Shown: positions 46,437 through 56,728, counted from the first letter of the stretch. The stretch: 64,000 nucleotides of DNA from Flavobacteriaceae bacterium (GCA_024743095.1 JANSXF010000009.1:21914-85913), one strand, 5' to 3'. Program-made: numbers and translations. Notes: generated by a model not told the origin, from the sequence alone.

Positions 46437-48824
46437 ATGGCCAAAAAAAGAACAAAATCAAAATCAAAAAAAACTACCACACCTGCCAAAAAGAAGGCCT
46501 CCTTTAAGCCTTCCAAGCAGAACAAGATTATTTTCGGTAGTCTTTTGATAGTTCTCAGCATAGCACTTTTCTTCTCCTTCATGTCATTCTATTTTACATG
46601 GCAAGAAGATCAGAGCATGCTGTCACAATTTGCCGACCGCAATGCCGAAGCCAGCAATCTGCTCAACAAATTTGGCGCCAACGTAAGTCATTTTTTTATG
46701 TACAGGGGATTTGGCCTTGCCTCTTTTGTATTCCCTTTTTTATTGGCCGTTACCGGCCTTTACCTATTCTTGGGATTAGATGGAAAACGATTGATATCAA
46801 AATGGATTTGGGGATTGGTCGGAGTTATATGGGGTTCTATTGCCTTAGGTTTTTTTGCTGCTGACTTTCCACTTTTAGGAGGGCTAATCGGTTATGAAAT
46901 GAATGATTTTCTTCAAGATTACACAGGTAAAATCGGTGTGTTCTTGATTCTGATATTTATTTTGATGGTCATCTTGGTTCGACTGTTCAATTTCACTCCC
47001 GAAGGATTTGCCAACTTCTTCAAACGACAAAAGCAAAAGATAAAATCGGATTTCAAAGAAGAGCCAACTGTCCGTACCAAGGATACCCCAATTGAAGATG
47101 AAGAAAACGGCCTGATATTGACCACAGAAGATACTGCTCCCGAAAAAATAGACACCTACACCCATAAAAAGGACATTCCTCCGTTGGATGAAGCCGGATT
47201 AGATGTCAACATTCCAGAAGAAGAGGAATCCGACATCGCATTAAAAGTAGAGGAAACCCCCGTTGAGGAAGAGGAAACCGATGCAAAGGCTGCTAAATTG
47301 GTAGAGGATTTTGGAGAGTTCGACCCAAAACTGGAATTGGGCAACTACAAATTCCCTACCATGGACCTTTTGGAAGCGCATGGAGCTTCGGGTGGCATAA
47401 CCATCAATCAAGAGGAGCTTGAGGAGAACAAAAACCGAATTGTAAGCACCCTTAAAAACTATAAAATAGGAATCGCCCAAATAAAGGCAACCATAGGTCC
47501 AACCGTAACGCTTTACGAAATCGTACCAGAAGCCGGAATCCGTATCTCCAAAATCAAAAACTTGGAGGATGACATCGCTTTGTCACTTGCCGCACTGGGA
47601 ATCCGTATCATCGCACCAATCCCTGGAAAGGGAACAGTGGGTATCGAAGTGCCCAACAAGAACGCGACCATAGTTTCCATGCGTTCGGTAATTGCTTCCA
47701 ATAAATTCCAAAAAGCGGAAATGGAACTGCCCATCGCTTTCGGAAAGACCATCAGCAACGAAACTTTTGTGGTCGACTTGGCAAAAATGCCCCACTTGCT
47801 TATGGCAGGTGCCACCGGTCAAGGTAAATCTGTTGGTCTTAACGCTGTGATCACCTCCCTGCTCTACAAAAAACACCCGGCAGAGGTGAAATTTATCTTT
47901 GTAGACCCCAAAAAGGTAGAATTGACCCTTTACAATAAAATTGAGCGTCATTTCTTGGCCAAATTACCAGATTCCGATGAGGCCATCATAACGGACAACA
48001 CCAAGGTAATCAACACCTTGAACTCACTCTGCATTGAAATGGATAACCGTTACGAGCTGCTAAAAACGGCGATGGTACGTAATATTAAAGAATACAATGC
48101 CAAGTTCAAGGCAAGAAAACTGAACCCGAACGATGGCCATAAATTCTTGCCATACATCGTGTTGGTGATCGATGAGTTTGCCGATTTGATCATGACAGCT
48201 GGTAAGGAAGTGGAAACACCCATTGCCAGATTGGCACAATTGGCCCGTGCCATTGGTATCCACTTGATTATTGCAACACAAAGGCCATCGGTGAATGTGA
48301 TTACGGGTATTATTAAAGCCAACTTCCCTGCGAGGATTGCTTTTAGGGTAACCTCTAAAATCGACTCCAGAACCATTTTGGATGCGCAAGGTGCCGACCA
48401 GCTAATAGGACGCGGAGACATGCTCTATACTCAAGGAAACGACGTGACGCGATTGCAATGTGCCTTTGTTGACACACCTGAGGTTTCCAAAATTACCGAC
48501 TACATTGGGTCACAACGTGCCTACCCTGAAGCCCATTTACTGCCAGAATATGTAGGAGAAGAATCTGGCACAAGTCTTGATAATGATATCGAGGACAGGG
48601 ATGCAATGTTCCGGGAAGCTGCCGAGGTTATCGTGACCGCACAGCAAGGTTCCGCCTCTCTGATCCAACGTAAGTTAAAATTGGGGTACAATCGTGCCGG
48701 TAGAATAATAGATCAGTTGGAAGCTGCCGGAATCGTGGGGCCGTTTGAGGGCAGTAAAGCCCGACAGGTTTTGGTGCCTGATATGTACGCCTTAGATCAG
48801 TTATTAGAAAATGAAGCAAAATAA
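46437..48824 (+). CDS. ftsK: DNA translocase FtsK/SpoIIIE
   Basis: It has 795 residues: a Lys-rich start, four membrane helices in the first ~180 residues, an acidic linker (about 200-300), the motor with Walker A GATGQGKS (458-465) and Walker B VLVIDEFADLI, and a C-terminal winged helix (SLIQRKLKLGYNRAGRIID) that reads DNA polarity signals. It pumps chromosomes through the septum and activates dimer resolution. Confidence 0.96.
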   Translation: MAKKRTKSKSKKTTTPAKKKASFKPSKQNKIIFGSLLIVLSIALFFSFMSFYFTWQEDQSMLSQFADRNAEASNLLNKFGANVSHFFMYRGFGLASFVFPFLLAVTGLYLFLGLDGKRLISKWIWGLVGVIWGSIALGFFAADFPLLGGLIGYEMNDFLQDYTGKIGVFLILIFILMVILVRLFNFTPEGFANFFKRQKQKIKSDFKEEPTVRTKDTPIEDEENGLILTTEDTAPEKIDTYTHKKDIPPLDEAGLDVNIPEEEESDIALKVEETPVEEEETDAKAAKLVEDFGEFDPKLELGNYKFPTMDLLEAHGASGGITINQEELEENKNRIVSTLKNYKIGIAQIKATIGPTVTLYEIVPEAGIRISKIKNLEDDIALSLAALGIRIIAPIPGKGTVGIEVPNKNATIVSMRSVIASNKFQKAEMELPIAFGKTISNETFVVDLAKMPHLLMAGATGQGKSVGLNAVITSLLYKKHPAEVKFIFVDPKKVELTLYNKIERHFLAKLPDSDEAIITDNTKVINTLNSLCIEMDNRYELLKTAMVRNIKEYNAKFKARKLNPNDGHKFLPYIVLVIDEFADLIMTAGKEVETPIARLAQLARAIGIHLIIATQRPSVNVITGIIKANFPARIAFRVTSKIDSRTILDAQGADQLIGRGDMLYTQGNDVTRLQCAFVDTPEVSKITDYIGSQRAYPEAHLLPEYVGEESGTSLDNDIEDRDAMFREAAEVIVTAQQGSASLIQRKLKLGYNRAGRIIDQLEAAGIVGPFEGSKARQVLVPDMYALDQLLENEAK

Positions 48825-48828
48825 GACC

Positions 48829-49476
48829 ATGATCAAGAAAAGTATTTTTTTAATAGCATTGTTTGCCGTTGGATTATCTTCCTACGGGCAAAACTCAGGA
48901 AAGGCCAAAGCGCTTTTGGACGAGGTGTACAATAAAGTGCAGAGCTACGACAATATTTATATAGATTTCCAGTCCACCCTTGAGAATACAGAAGCAAATC
49001 TAAAACAGGAAACCAACGGGAACGTAACCTTGGATGGAGAAAAATATCTGTTGAACTATTTCGGTGCAAAACAATTGTACGACGGCAAAAAAGTATATAC
49101 CGTAGTTCCCGAAAACGAAGAGGTTACCATTGAAAATATTAATGAGGACAACGACAACGTAAGTCCATCCAAAATGCTGACCTTCTACAAAACGGGTCAC
49201 AATTACGAATGGGACATTCTTCAAAATGTGGGCGGTAGAAAAATTCAATATGTGAAATTGATCCCTATTGATTCCAATACGGAAATCAAATCCGTTTTAT
49301 TGGGTATCGATACACAAACAAAACACATCTACAAGCTGATCCAAACAGGAAGCAATGGCACCAAAACCACAATTACCGTTAATTCTTTCAAAACCAATCA
49401 GCCCATATCGAGTACTCTCTTTACCTTTGACGAGAAAAAGTACGAGGACAAAGGGTACTATATCATAAGAAACTAG
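48829..49476 (+). CDS. lolA: LolA-like outer-membrane lipoprotein carrier
   Basis: It has 215 residues from the ATG at 48829, four bases after the ftsK stop; an earlier ATG (48811) lies inside ftsK and would spoil the signal peptide. Signal peptide to about residue 19. The rest has the half-barrel pattern of LolA (FQSTLENTEANLKQETNGNV, then YDGKKVYTVVPE). It likely escorts lipoproteins across the periplasm. Confidence 0.85.
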   Translation: MIKKSIFLIALFAVGLSSYGQNSGKAKALLDEVYNKVQSYDNIYIDFQSTLENTEANLKQETNGNVTLDGEKYLLNYFGAKQLYDGKKVYTVVPENEEVTIENINEDNDNVSPSKMLTFYKTGHNYEWDILQNVGGRKIQYVKLIPIDSNTEIKSVLLGIDTQTKHIYKLIQTGSNGTKTTITVNSFKTNQPISSTLFTFDEKKYEDKGYYIIRN

Positions 49477-49479
49477 GCA

Positions 49480-50973
49480 TTGAAAATACTTGACCAGTAT
49501 ATACTAAGAAGATTTCTTTACAACTTCTTCAGTTCCTTTTTCATACTGATTGTTATATTCATCTTTCAGGGAATATGGCTGTTCATTGATGATTTGGCGG
49601 GAAAGGGACTGGGCATGGTAATTATTGGCAAGTTTATTTTCTACTTTATTCCCACCTTGGTGGACAAGGTTTTACCACTTACGGTACTGCTCTCCTCAAT
49701 CCTTACCTTTGGTACTTTTGCGGAAAACTATGAGTTCGCCGCCATGAAAGCATCTGGGATATCCCTACAAAGGGGAATGCGTAGCCTAATCGTATTTGTA
49801 TTGTTCCTTGGATTGGTAACTTTCTTTTTTGCAAATGATGTCATCCCTAAATCCGAACAAAAAATGTTCAACCTTAGACGGAACATTGCCAAGGTAAAGC
49901 CAGCCGCAGCAATTACCGAGGGGGTTTTTAGCGATTTTGAAGGGACCGGACAGGGAATGAACATCAAAGTGGACAAAAAATATGGCGAACAGGATCGTTT
50001 TTTGGACAATGTAATCATCCACAAGAAGACAGACCAGAACATCAATAATACGGTTATTAAAGCCAAAGCCGGCGAACTGATCAGTAGCGAGGAATCCGAC
50101 ATTATCCAATTGGTTCTCAAAGACGGTAACTATTACGAAGAAATCGTAAAAAAGGACTCAAGGGAAAAGCGAAAACAGCCCTTTGCAAAGTCCAATTTTG
50201 ATACCTACACCATCAATATTGATATTTCGGAACTCAACGACCAGGACTTGGAAGAGGATCAGAATATCACCACCAATAAAATGAAAAATGTTGGCCGCCT
50301 GATCAAGGACATCGATTCCTTGCGGGAAAACAATCTGGAGAAAGTGACGGCATTTTCCAAAAACGTTGTAAACCGTATGGGAGCCTTTCCTCTAAAGACC
50401 CCGATAGACACTACAAAGCAAAAGTCGGAGCTTGTACAGGCAAAGGATTTTATCAAACAGGATTCCATTGAAACCGTCGATCAATTTGTTGCAAACTTGG
50501 AGCAATGGGAGCAAATCCAAGTCATGAAAAAAGCACTTAACGAAGTTTCCAGTATCATAAACACGGTCGATTCCAAAAAGGACGAACTACAGAGTAGGTA
50601 TAAATTTTACAACAGTCACATTTTGTCCCTTCACCAAAAATATGCACTTGCACTTTCATGCATAATTTTATTTTTCGTTGGTGCACCTTTGGGCGCCATC
50701 ATCCGAAAGGGTGGATTGGGACTGCCCATGGTAGTGGCCATCATCCTGTTTTTAACGTATTACTTTATCGGGGTATTTGCCGGCAATTATGCCAAGGAAG
50801 GAAACATTCACCCTGCAATTGGGGCTTGGCTCCCCACTATGATTATGTTGCCTTTGGGCATTTCGCTTACCAGAAGGGCGACTGCGGACAAAGGATTAGT
50901 AGGGTTTGGTCATTTTATAGACCGAATCAAGTCATTATTTAAAAAGAAAGAAAAAGAAGCTGAAGACCAATGA
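49480..50973 (+). CDS. LptF/LptG family permease
   Basis: It has 497 residues from a TTG at 49480, three bases after lolA. Membrane helices lie at both ends ([21 protein letters not shown] and [22 protein letters not shown]) around a periplasmic jellyroll, the LptF/G layout. A charged insertion at about 250-370 is longer than in proteobacterial members. It is one half of the lipopolysaccharide exporter; which half is not clear. Confidence 0.88.
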   Translation: MKILDQYILRRFLYNFFSSFFILIVIFIFQGIWLFIDDLAGKGLGMVIIGKFIFYFIPTLVDKVLPLTVLLSSILTFGTFAENYEFAAMKASGISLQRGMRSLIVFVLFLGLVTFFFANDVIPKSEQKMFNLRRNIAKVKPAAAITEGVFSDFEGTGQGMNIKVDKKYGEQDRFLDNVIIHKKTDQNINNTVIKAKAGELISSEESDIIQLVLKDGNYYEEIVKKDSREKRKQPFAKSNFDTYTINIDISELNDQDLEEDQNITTNKMKNVGRLIKDIDSLRENNLEKVTAFSKNVVNRMGAFPLKTPIDTTKQKSELVQAKDFIKQDSIETVDQFVANLEQWEQIQVMKKALNEVSSIINTVDSKKDELQSRYKFYNSHILSLHQKYALALSCIILFFVGAPLGAIIRKGGLGLPMVVAIILFLTYYFIGVFAGNYAKEGNIHPAIGAWLPTMIMLPLGISLTRRATADKGLVGFGHFIDRIKSLFKKKEKEAEDQ

Positions 50974-52109
50974 CCACCAAGGATAAGAAAATACAGTTGA
51001 ACGCCATAGAAGAAGCCATTGCCGATATTAGAGACGGCAAAGTGATTATTGTTGTGGACGATGAAAACCGAGAGAACGAAGGTGATTTTATTGCCGCAGC
51101 CGAGAAAGTGACCCCTGAAATGATCAATTTCATGGCCATGCACGGCCGTGGACTTATCTGCGCACCATTGACCGAAGACAGATGTGAAGAACTGGAACTG
51201 AACATGATGGTACAAAACAATACCGTACTTCATCAAACCCAGTTTACCGTATCCGTGGATTTATTGGGATATGGTTGTACTACAGGTATCTCGGTCCACG
51301 ATCGGGCCAAGACCATAGCTGCGCTTGTGAATAAAGACATCAAACCCCACGAACTGGGGAAGCCTGGCCATATTTTTCCATTAAGGGCCAAAAATGGCGG
51401 TGTTCTACGCCGTTCCGGACACACGGAAGCGGCTATTGATTTTGCCCGATTGGCAGGGCTGGAACCTGCTGGTATCTTGGTGGAAATATTGAATGAGGAC
51501 GGAACAATGGCCCGTTTGCCCCAACTATTAAAAGTGGCCGAAAAATTTGAGCTTAAAATTGTTTCCATCGAGGATTTGATCGCCTATCGAATGGAACACG
51601 ATAGCTTGATAGAGCTCAAAGAAGCTTTTAACATACAAACAAGGTTTGGCGAGTTCCGCTTACGAGCGTACAAACAAACAACGAACGATCAAGTCCATAT
51701 TGCACTGTTAAAAGGAAACTGGAAAACAGGTGAACCAGTTTTGACACGAATCAACTCGACCTTGGTCAACAATGATATACTGGGTACCTTGACCAATAAT
51801 CCAGACGAGGCACTTCAGCATATGTTCGATGCGCTGAACAAAGAGGAAAATAGTGCCATGATTTTTATAAATCAAGGAAACCAATCCATGAACTTGTTGA
51901 ACAGGTTATCGGAATTCAAAAAACTTCAGAGCGACGGCATCAGCAAAGCTCCTAAAGTTGAAATGGACAATAAGGACTTCGGAATTGGGGCCCAAATTCT
52001 GCACGACATCAATATCTCAAAGATTAGACTATTGACAAATTCTGGTCAGACCAAACGTGTAGGTATGGTCGGCTACGGTCTTGAAATAGTGGAGTATGTG
52101 AATTATTAA
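50970..52109 (+). CDS. ribB: 3,4-dihydroxy-2-butanone-4-phosphate synthase with a degenerate GTP cyclohydrolase II-like domain
   Basis: It has 379 residues. The RibB half (1-200) is intact: [26 protein letters not shown] and [15 protein letters not shown]. The second half has the RibA fold ([10 protein letters not shown]) but none of the zinc-binding Cys expected in CLTGDxxxSxRCDC; the site reads [21 protein letters not shown]. It should therefore make only the four-carbon riboflavin precursor, with GTP cyclohydrolase II encoded elsewhere. The start overlaps the LptF/G stop by 4 bases. Confidence 0.9.
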   Translation: MTTKDKKIQLNAIEEAIADIRDGKVIIVVDDENRENEGDFIAAAEKVTPEMINFMAMHGRGLICAPLTEDRCEELELNMMVQNNTVLHQTQFTVSVDLLGYGCTTGISVHDRAKTIAALVNKDIKPHELGKPGHIFPLRAKNGGVLRRSGHTEAAIDFARLAGLEPAGILVEILNEDGTMARLPQLLKVAEKFELKIVSIEDLIAYRMEHDSLIELKEAFNIQTRFGEFRLRAYKQTTNDQVHIALLKGNWKTGEPVLTRINSTLVNNDILGTLTNNPDEALQHMFDALNKEENSAMIFINQGNQSMNLLNRLSEFKKLQSDGISKAPKVEMDNKDFGIGAQILHDINISKIRLLTNSGQTKRVGMVGYGLEIVEYVNY

Positions 52110-52137
52110 CGGATGAGTTCAGTTCCACTGATCACCA

Positions 52138-53331
52138 TCAGATTGATGCCTTTATGACCTCTTTCATTGTTTTGGCCCGGGCAACAACTTCTTCTTCCGA
52201 CCATCCCAATTTGATCAAACAGGATATGTTTCTGGACATCCATTTGTCAGATTCGGAAAAGTCAACTTTGCTGTAATCGGGCAATCCCTCTTGTACATCT
52301 TTTGGCAAATTGCCCAAAGATTTCAAATTGGTAAGGTGTTCCCACTTTTTATAATAATGCCAATTGTTGTTGTACCAGTAAAAGCAGCCATCCACGCCCG
52401 ATTCAATTAATTGCTGATGGGCTATTTGGGCCAACTTTTCCGTAGGCATAAAGAAATTCAGAAAAGAATAGTTCTCCTCTCCCCCTGTGGGCACAGTTCT
52501 AAAAACAACCTCGGGAATATCGGACAGGGCTTCCCTTAAAATAGTATAATTCCTTTTTTGAATGGCCAAAAACTCATCCAAACGAGCCAATTGGGCAACC
52601 CCTACTGCGGCATTCATCTCCGAAATCCTAAAATTATATCCTAAAAATGGATGTTCTTCCGCCCCTCGATTGTTTCCAATATGATCATGACCGTGATCGG
52701 AATATTTATGGGCATTTTCGTAATAATCTTGATTGTTGGTAATCACCGCACCACCTTCTCCACATGTAATTGTTTTTACATAATCAAAAGAAAAACATCC
52801 TAAATCGCCAATGCTTCCCAAGGGTTTTCCTCTGTAGGAACCTCCAATGGCCTGACAAGCATCTTCCAGTAATAATAGGCTGTGTTTATCACAAAGATCC
52901 TTTAATGCATCCAAATCGGCCATAGAGCCGCACATATGTACGGGCATCACCACTTTGGTCCTGGATGTAATGGCTTTTTCTACCGCTTCGGGTTTCAAGG
53001 TAAGGGTGTCATCAATATCGACCAAAATAGGTACTGCTCCCAAAGTGAGAATGGACTCAAAACTAGCTACAAAGGTAAAGGTGGGCATAATCACTTCATC
53101 CCCAGCTCCAATACCTGCACTGGCCAGGGCAACCGTCAATGCGGCCGTACCGCTGCTTACCAAATGTGCATACTTGGATTCCATACGTTTGGACAGACCT
53201 TCTTCAAGTTCTTTGGTTTTCCAATGTCCGTTGCGTATTCCGTCAAAACCGTAGCGCATAAGCACCCCGGAGTCCATAACATCCTGTACTTCCTTTCTTT
53301 CCTTGTCCCCAAAGAGTTCAAATCCTGGCAT
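52138..53331 (-). CDS. DegT/DnrJ/EryC1/StrS family aminotransferase
   Basis: It has 397 residues of the sugar aminotransferase family. PLP-related motifs: SSGTAALTVAL, GDEVIMPTFTFVA, LLLEDACQAIGG and the Schiff-base lysine in FSFDYVKTITCGEGG. Members aminate nucleotide-linked keto sugars for polysaccharides or antibiotics. There are no sugar-pathway genes beside it, so its substrate is open. Coupled at 12 bases with the TSUP gene upstream. Confidence 0.9.
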   Translation of the reverse strand: MPGFELFGDKERKEVQDVMDSGVLMRYGFDGIRNGHWKTKELEEGLSKRMESKYAHLVSSGTAALTVALASAGIGAGDEVIMPTFTFVASFESILTLGAVPILVDIDDTLTLKPEAVEKAITSRTKVVMPVHMCGSMADLDALKDLCDKHSLLLLEDACQAIGGSYRGKPLGSIGDLGCFSFDYVKTITCGEGGAVITNNQDYYENAHKYSDHGHDHIGNNRGAEEHPFLGYNFRISEMNAAVGVAQLARLDEFLAIQKRNYTILREALSDIPEVVFRTVPTGGEENYSFLNFFMPTEKLAQIAHQQLIESGVDGCFYWYNNNWHYYKKWEHLTNLKSLGNLPKDVQEGLPDYSKVDFSESDKWMSRNISCLIKLGWSEEEVVARAKTMKEVIKASI

Positions 53332-53343
53332 AATTGTTTTATC

Positions 53344-54096
53344 TTAAAAGAACCATAGTTTGATGGCCATCAAAACTACGGCAATCACTAAAAATGTTTT
53401 TATAAACCTGTCCCCTTTCTTTACGGAGAACCTACTGGCAAACCAAGCACCCGACCCATTTCCGATGGCCAGGACAAAGCCCATTTTCCAATCCACTTTA
53501 TCATTGCATACAAAAACCGCCAAGGCGGCCAACATATAAACAAAAACCACGGCAACTTTTGTGGCATTGGACCTTACTAGATTCATTTGATTAAAATAAT
53601 GCAAAAACAGCATCATTAAAAATCCAAGGCCCGCATTGATAAAGCCACCATAGATACCAAAAAAGAAGAATACCAAAAGTGCAATCCAAAGATATTTGCC
53701 CGTCAGTCGTTCTTGCATCTCATCTACCCTCATTTTGGGTTTAAAAATGATGATAAGTACTACGGCAATCATCACTATGGCCAAAATTCTATTAAAGGTT
53801 TCCCCATCAATGTCCACTGCAATATATGCCCCTATTATTGCTCCAAAAAAAGCCGATACCCCCAAATAAATATTAAAAGGATAGGTAGAAATTCCTTTAC
53901 TCTTGAATCCTGCGGTTCCCATGGCCGTTTGAATGACAATGGCCACCCTATTGGTACCGTTTGCAACTGCCGGCGGTAGACCCAAAAAGATTAAAGTGGG
54001 CAGTGACAGTAGCGACCCACCCCCTGCTACGGTGTTAATGAACCCTACAGCAAAACCAACGGCAATCAATAAGAAATAATGGTACCACTCGAGCAT
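53344..54096 (-). CDS. TSUP family membrane permease (TauE/SafE)
   Basis: It has 250 residues from MLEWYHYF at 54096 (the open frame runs to 54129 but adds a polar start). Two repeats each begin with a conserved FxxGxxxGxxxxxxGGGS-like pattern (GFAVGFINTVAGGGSLL, then FGIYGGFINAGLGFLMM). About 8 membrane helices. Members export sulfite, sulfoacetate or related anions. Precedes the aminotransferase on the same strand. Confidence 0.88.
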   Translation of the reverse strand: MLEWYHYFLLIAVGFAVGFINTVAGGGSLLSLPTLIFLGLPPAVANGTNRVAIVIQTAMGTAGFKSKGISTYPFNIYLGVSAFFGAIIGAYIAVDIDGETFNRILAIVMIAVVLIIIFKPKMRVDEMQERLTGKYLWIALLVFFFFGIYGGFINAGLGFLMMLFLHYFNQMNLVRSNATKVAVVFVYMLAALAVFVCNDKVDWKMGFVLAIGNGSGAWFASRFSVKKGDRFIKTFLVIAVVLMAIKLWFF

Positions 54097-54280
54097 AAAA
54101 ACAAAGGTATGACCATTGTTTTGAACCACATATAGAATTGGTAAACTTTAGTAAAATTAAGAATCATCAAAAGCAAGCAATAAAGAACACCCTTGTTTTG
54201 ATTAAAATATAATTTATAAGCCCAAAAATTGTTAATTTTTTAAATATTACCACACTTGGTTTAAACTTAAATCCAATCTC

Positions 54281-54781
54281 ATGAAAAAAATCGCATTCTT
54301 TACACTAGCCGCATTTTTTGGATTAACCTGTGTACAAGCACAAGGTGATTTCAAAGCAGGAATCCATGCAGGTCTTCCCATTGGGGATGCTGGAGACTTA
54401 TCGACATTTGCAATTGCCGTGGAATTAGGCTACTTATTCGATGTATCCGATGAGTTCCAAGCTGGCCCGACTTTAGGTTATTCACATTCCTTCGGTGATG
54501 AAATAGATACTGGTTTTGGAACCATCGATGTTGATGACGTCCAGTTCCTACCCATTGCCGCGGCAGGTCGCTTCAGTGTTTCCGATGAATTCTCGCTAGG
54601 CGCAGACCTTGGCTATGCCCTTGGAATAAGTGATGGCAACGATGGTGGATTTTATTATGCACCAAGAGCCGCATATTCCATAACCGAGATGATGGACATT
54701 GTGCTAGCTTACAGAGGGGTCGCCTTAGATGGAGGTAGTTGGGACACTATCTCCTTAGGATTGGAGTTTGGCATTGATTAA
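54281..54781 (+). CDS. Small outer-membrane beta-barrel protein
   Basis: It has 166 residues: a signal peptide (about 1-20, cleaved near VQAQ), then alternating hydrophobic strands ending in an aromatic-poor but barrel-like C terminus (SLGLEFGID). It fits the porin family of small outer-membrane barrels of 8 strands. Function unknown. The gene is alone and followed by a terminator. Confidence 0.8.
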   Translation: MKKIAFFTLAAFFGLTCVQAQGDFKAGIHAGLPIGDAGDLSTFAIAVELGYLFDVSDEFQAGPTLGYSHSFGDEIDTGFGTIDVDDVQFLPIAAAGRFSVSDEFSLGADLGYALGISDGNDGGFYYAPRAAYSITEMMDIVLAYRGVALDGGSWDTISLGLEFGID

Positions 54782-54804
54782 ACCCTACCTATCCTTAAAA
54801 CACT

Positions 54805-54840
54805 ATCCGATGTGCTCCAACAGGTACATCGGATTTTTAT
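54805..54840 (+). terminator. Terminator after the outer-membrane barrel gene
   Basis: ATCCGATGT (54805-54813) and ACATCGGAT (54826-54834) form a 9-bp stem with a 12-base loop, followed by TTTTATTTTTA. Confidence 0.88.
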
Positions 54841-54870
54841 TTTTATACAACAATAAACCAAAAAGGTCTT

Positions 54871-54899
54871 TTGGGATAAGAAAAAGCTTTATATATTTG
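54871..54899 (+). promoter_or_regulatory. Promoter of the tRNA-Ser gene
   Basis: TTG at 54871-54873 and TATATTTG at 54892-54899, separated by 18 bases, fit the Bacteroidota TTG-N19-TAnnTTTG promoter well. The tRNA starts 11 bases downstream, close to the expected transcription start. Confidence 0.75.
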
Positions 54900-54909
54900 C
54901 ACCCGCTTA

Positions 54910-54994
54910 GGAGGAATGGCAGAGTGGTCGAATGCGGCAGTCTTGAAAACTGTTGAGGGTCACACCTCCGGGGGTTCGAATCCCTCTTCCTCCG
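54910..54994 (+). tRNA. tRNA-Ser (anticodon TGA)
   Basis: An 85-base tRNA. The 7-bp acceptor stem pairs GGAGGAA with TTCCTCC, and the discriminator is G. The anticodon loop CTTGAAA gives TGA. A long variable arm and the T loop GGGTTCGAATCCC complete the class II structure. CCA is not encoded. An integrase gene follows 250 bases downstream, so the 3' half is the likely attachment site of the element. Confidence 0.96.
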
Positions 54995-55019
54995 CTGAGA
55001 AATAACATCTCAACACATT

Positions 55020-55060
55020 AAACCCTGTAAATCAATAATTTACGGGGTTTTTTATTTTTT
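55020..55060 (+). terminator. Terminator of tRNA-Ser
   Basis: AAACCCTGTAAAT pairs with ATTTACGGGGTTT (13 bp, one G-T pair) and is followed by a T-rich tract. It closes the tRNA transcript ahead of the integrase gene. Confidence 0.85.
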
Positions 55061-55246
55061 ATGATATCAAATAATATCATTTGAAACCATACTAAATAGT
55101 GCCCCTTTCGGTGCCCCCTATAGTAACTTCAAAAAGGGGCACCTAATCGCTTATATAATTCTGTTTATCAGGTATTTACAATAAACTCCTTTTAATTTTT
55201 TTTTTATAATTTCAAGGTGTTTAATGTTAAAATAGGTGTCACTTTT

Positions 55247-56476
55247 ATGGTTTCTCTTCTATTCTATCTCAGGAAATATAAAAAAGATCGTGTTGGCCGG
55301 TCAACTATTTATGTCAGAATTACAATTGATGGCAAGCGTTCGGAATTCAGTACTGGACGCAAGATACACCCCAGTATATGGGACGCGGCGTATGGCAAAG
55401 CAGTAGGTTTTTCGCAGGAAATAAGGCTATTGAATTCGTATTTAAGCAAAATACGCACCGACCTTTACCGACATGCGCAGATAGTTAGAGATCGAGATCA
55501 AACCATTACCGCGGTGTCACTTAAGGAGTCTTATTTGGGATTGGACAAGCCCAGTAAAATGCTTTTGGAGATATTTCAAGAACACAATGACAGAGTTAAT
55601 GAACTGGTAGGAAAAGATTTCGCCCCCGGTACAGCAGAACGATACAGAACAGCAAAAAGTCATCTGGCCGAATATTTACAGATCGAACTTCGAAAGAAAG
55701 ATATTCCTGTCGTAGATGTAGATCATTCATTTATTTCAGGTTTTGAATATTATCTAAAGACAAAAAGAAAGTGCAGCCATAACACGGCAATCAAATATGT
55801 GGTGAACTTTAAAAAAATCATAAGGATCGCTTATGCAAATGGCTGGATCAAAACAGACCCCTTTGCAAATTGGAAAGCCCGATTAAAAACTGTAGAACGA
55901 GAATTCCTGACTGATGAAGAGCTTCAACGACTAATGAATCATCCTTTTACAAATGAACGGTTAGAGCATGTAAGGGATTGTTTTGTTTTCTGTTGCTTTA
56001 CCGGATTGGCCTATGCGGATGTGAAAAAATTGACACATGACGATTTTGTGATAGGGATTGACGGAGATTTATGGATCAACACAAAACGGACCAAGACAAA
56101 GACAAAAAGCAATATTCCTGTCCTACCCACTGCCTTGTTGATTCTTGAAAAATACGAGCATAGCCCCTTACTTGTAGATAAAAAGGTGCTACCCGTATTG
56201 ACCAATCAAAAAATGAATGCTTATTTAAAGGAAATAGCGGATCTAAGCGGAATCAATAAACACCTGACCACTCATTTGGCCAGACATACTTTTGCGACCA
56301 CCGTGACACTTTCCAATGGCGTCTCCATTGAGTCTGTAAGTAAGATGCTGGGGCACAAATCACTCCGAACCACGCAACATTATGCAAAAATATTGAACCG
56401 AAAGGTCAGTGAAGATATGCAATTGTTAAAAAAGAAATTGAGCTTTCAAGAAAAGATCAAGTCAAAAAACGCTTAA
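55247..56476 (+). CDS. int: Tyrosine recombinase (integrase)
   Basis: It has 409 residues from the ATG at 55247; an upstream GTG (55217) is possible. The Bacteroidota N-terminal Arm domain (SLLFYLRKYKKDR, then STIYVRITIDGKRSEFSTGR) is followed by a SAM-like core-binding domain and the catalytic domain: Lys in a strand near SNIPVL, His343-Leu-Ala-Arg346-His347, and Tyr379 in TTQHYAKI. The first catalytic Arg is Ala255 (TGLAYADV), a substitution known from related integrases such as IntDOT. It should integrate and excise the element at tRNA-Ser. Confidence 0.93.
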   Translation: MVSLLFYLRKYKKDRVGRSTIYVRITIDGKRSEFSTGRKIHPSIWDAAYGKAVGFSQEIRLLNSYLSKIRTDLYRHAQIVRDRDQTITAVSLKESYLGLDKPSKMLLEIFQEHNDRVNELVGKDFAPGTAERYRTAKSHLAEYLQIELRKKDIPVVDVDHSFISGFEYYLKTKRKCSHNTAIKYVVNFKKIIRIAYANGWIKTDPFANWKARLKTVEREFLTDEELQRLMNHPFTNERLEHVRDCFVFCCFTGLAYADVKKLTHDDFVIGIDGDLWINTKRTKTKTKSNIPVLPTALLILEKYEHSPLLVDKKVLPVLTNQKMNAYLKEIADLSGINKHLTTHLARHTFATTVTLSNGVSIESVSKMLGHKSLRTTQHYAKILNRKVSEDMQLLKKKLSFQEKIKSKNA

Positions 56477-56488
56477 ACCTTTTGCCCC

Positions 56489-56728
56489 TTGATATTGGCC
56501 CTTGTAGAAACATATCAGGAAGAAGGGAATCCAGAAATTTCGTTAGAGCACCGAAAATTGCTCGATCAGCGTTTGGCCGACCACATAGCTGATCCAGAAG
56601 CCGGAAAAGATTGGAAAATCCTAAAATCTGGGCTCCACAAGAAATATGGCCTTAACAAAGGGGTTTCCGGAAAAACCCCTGATGCATTATGTAAATTTCC
56701 TTATTTCACAGGGGTTAACAAGGTATGA
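56489..56728 (+). CDS. Short frame after the integrase, addiction-module-component-like
   Basis: It has 79 codons from TTG, in the same frame as the integrase and directly after its stop codon. The segment PEISLEHRKLLDQRLADHIADPEAGKDWKIL is similar in style to the short helical family called putative addiction module component, whose members have Ls-x-E and RL-x-x-x-x-x-x-P-x-x-x-x-x-W patterns. No toxin gene is adjacent and no ATG start is present, so it may be a remnant. Confidence 0.35.
   Translation: MILALVETYQEEGNPEISLEHRKLLDQRLADHIADPEAGKDWKILKSGLHKKYGLNKGVSGKTPDALCKFPYFTGVNKV

Noticed and set aside
47156..47344. Minus-strand Ser-rich frames inside ftsK
   Set aside because: They mirror the acidic ftsK linker and have no start or family support.
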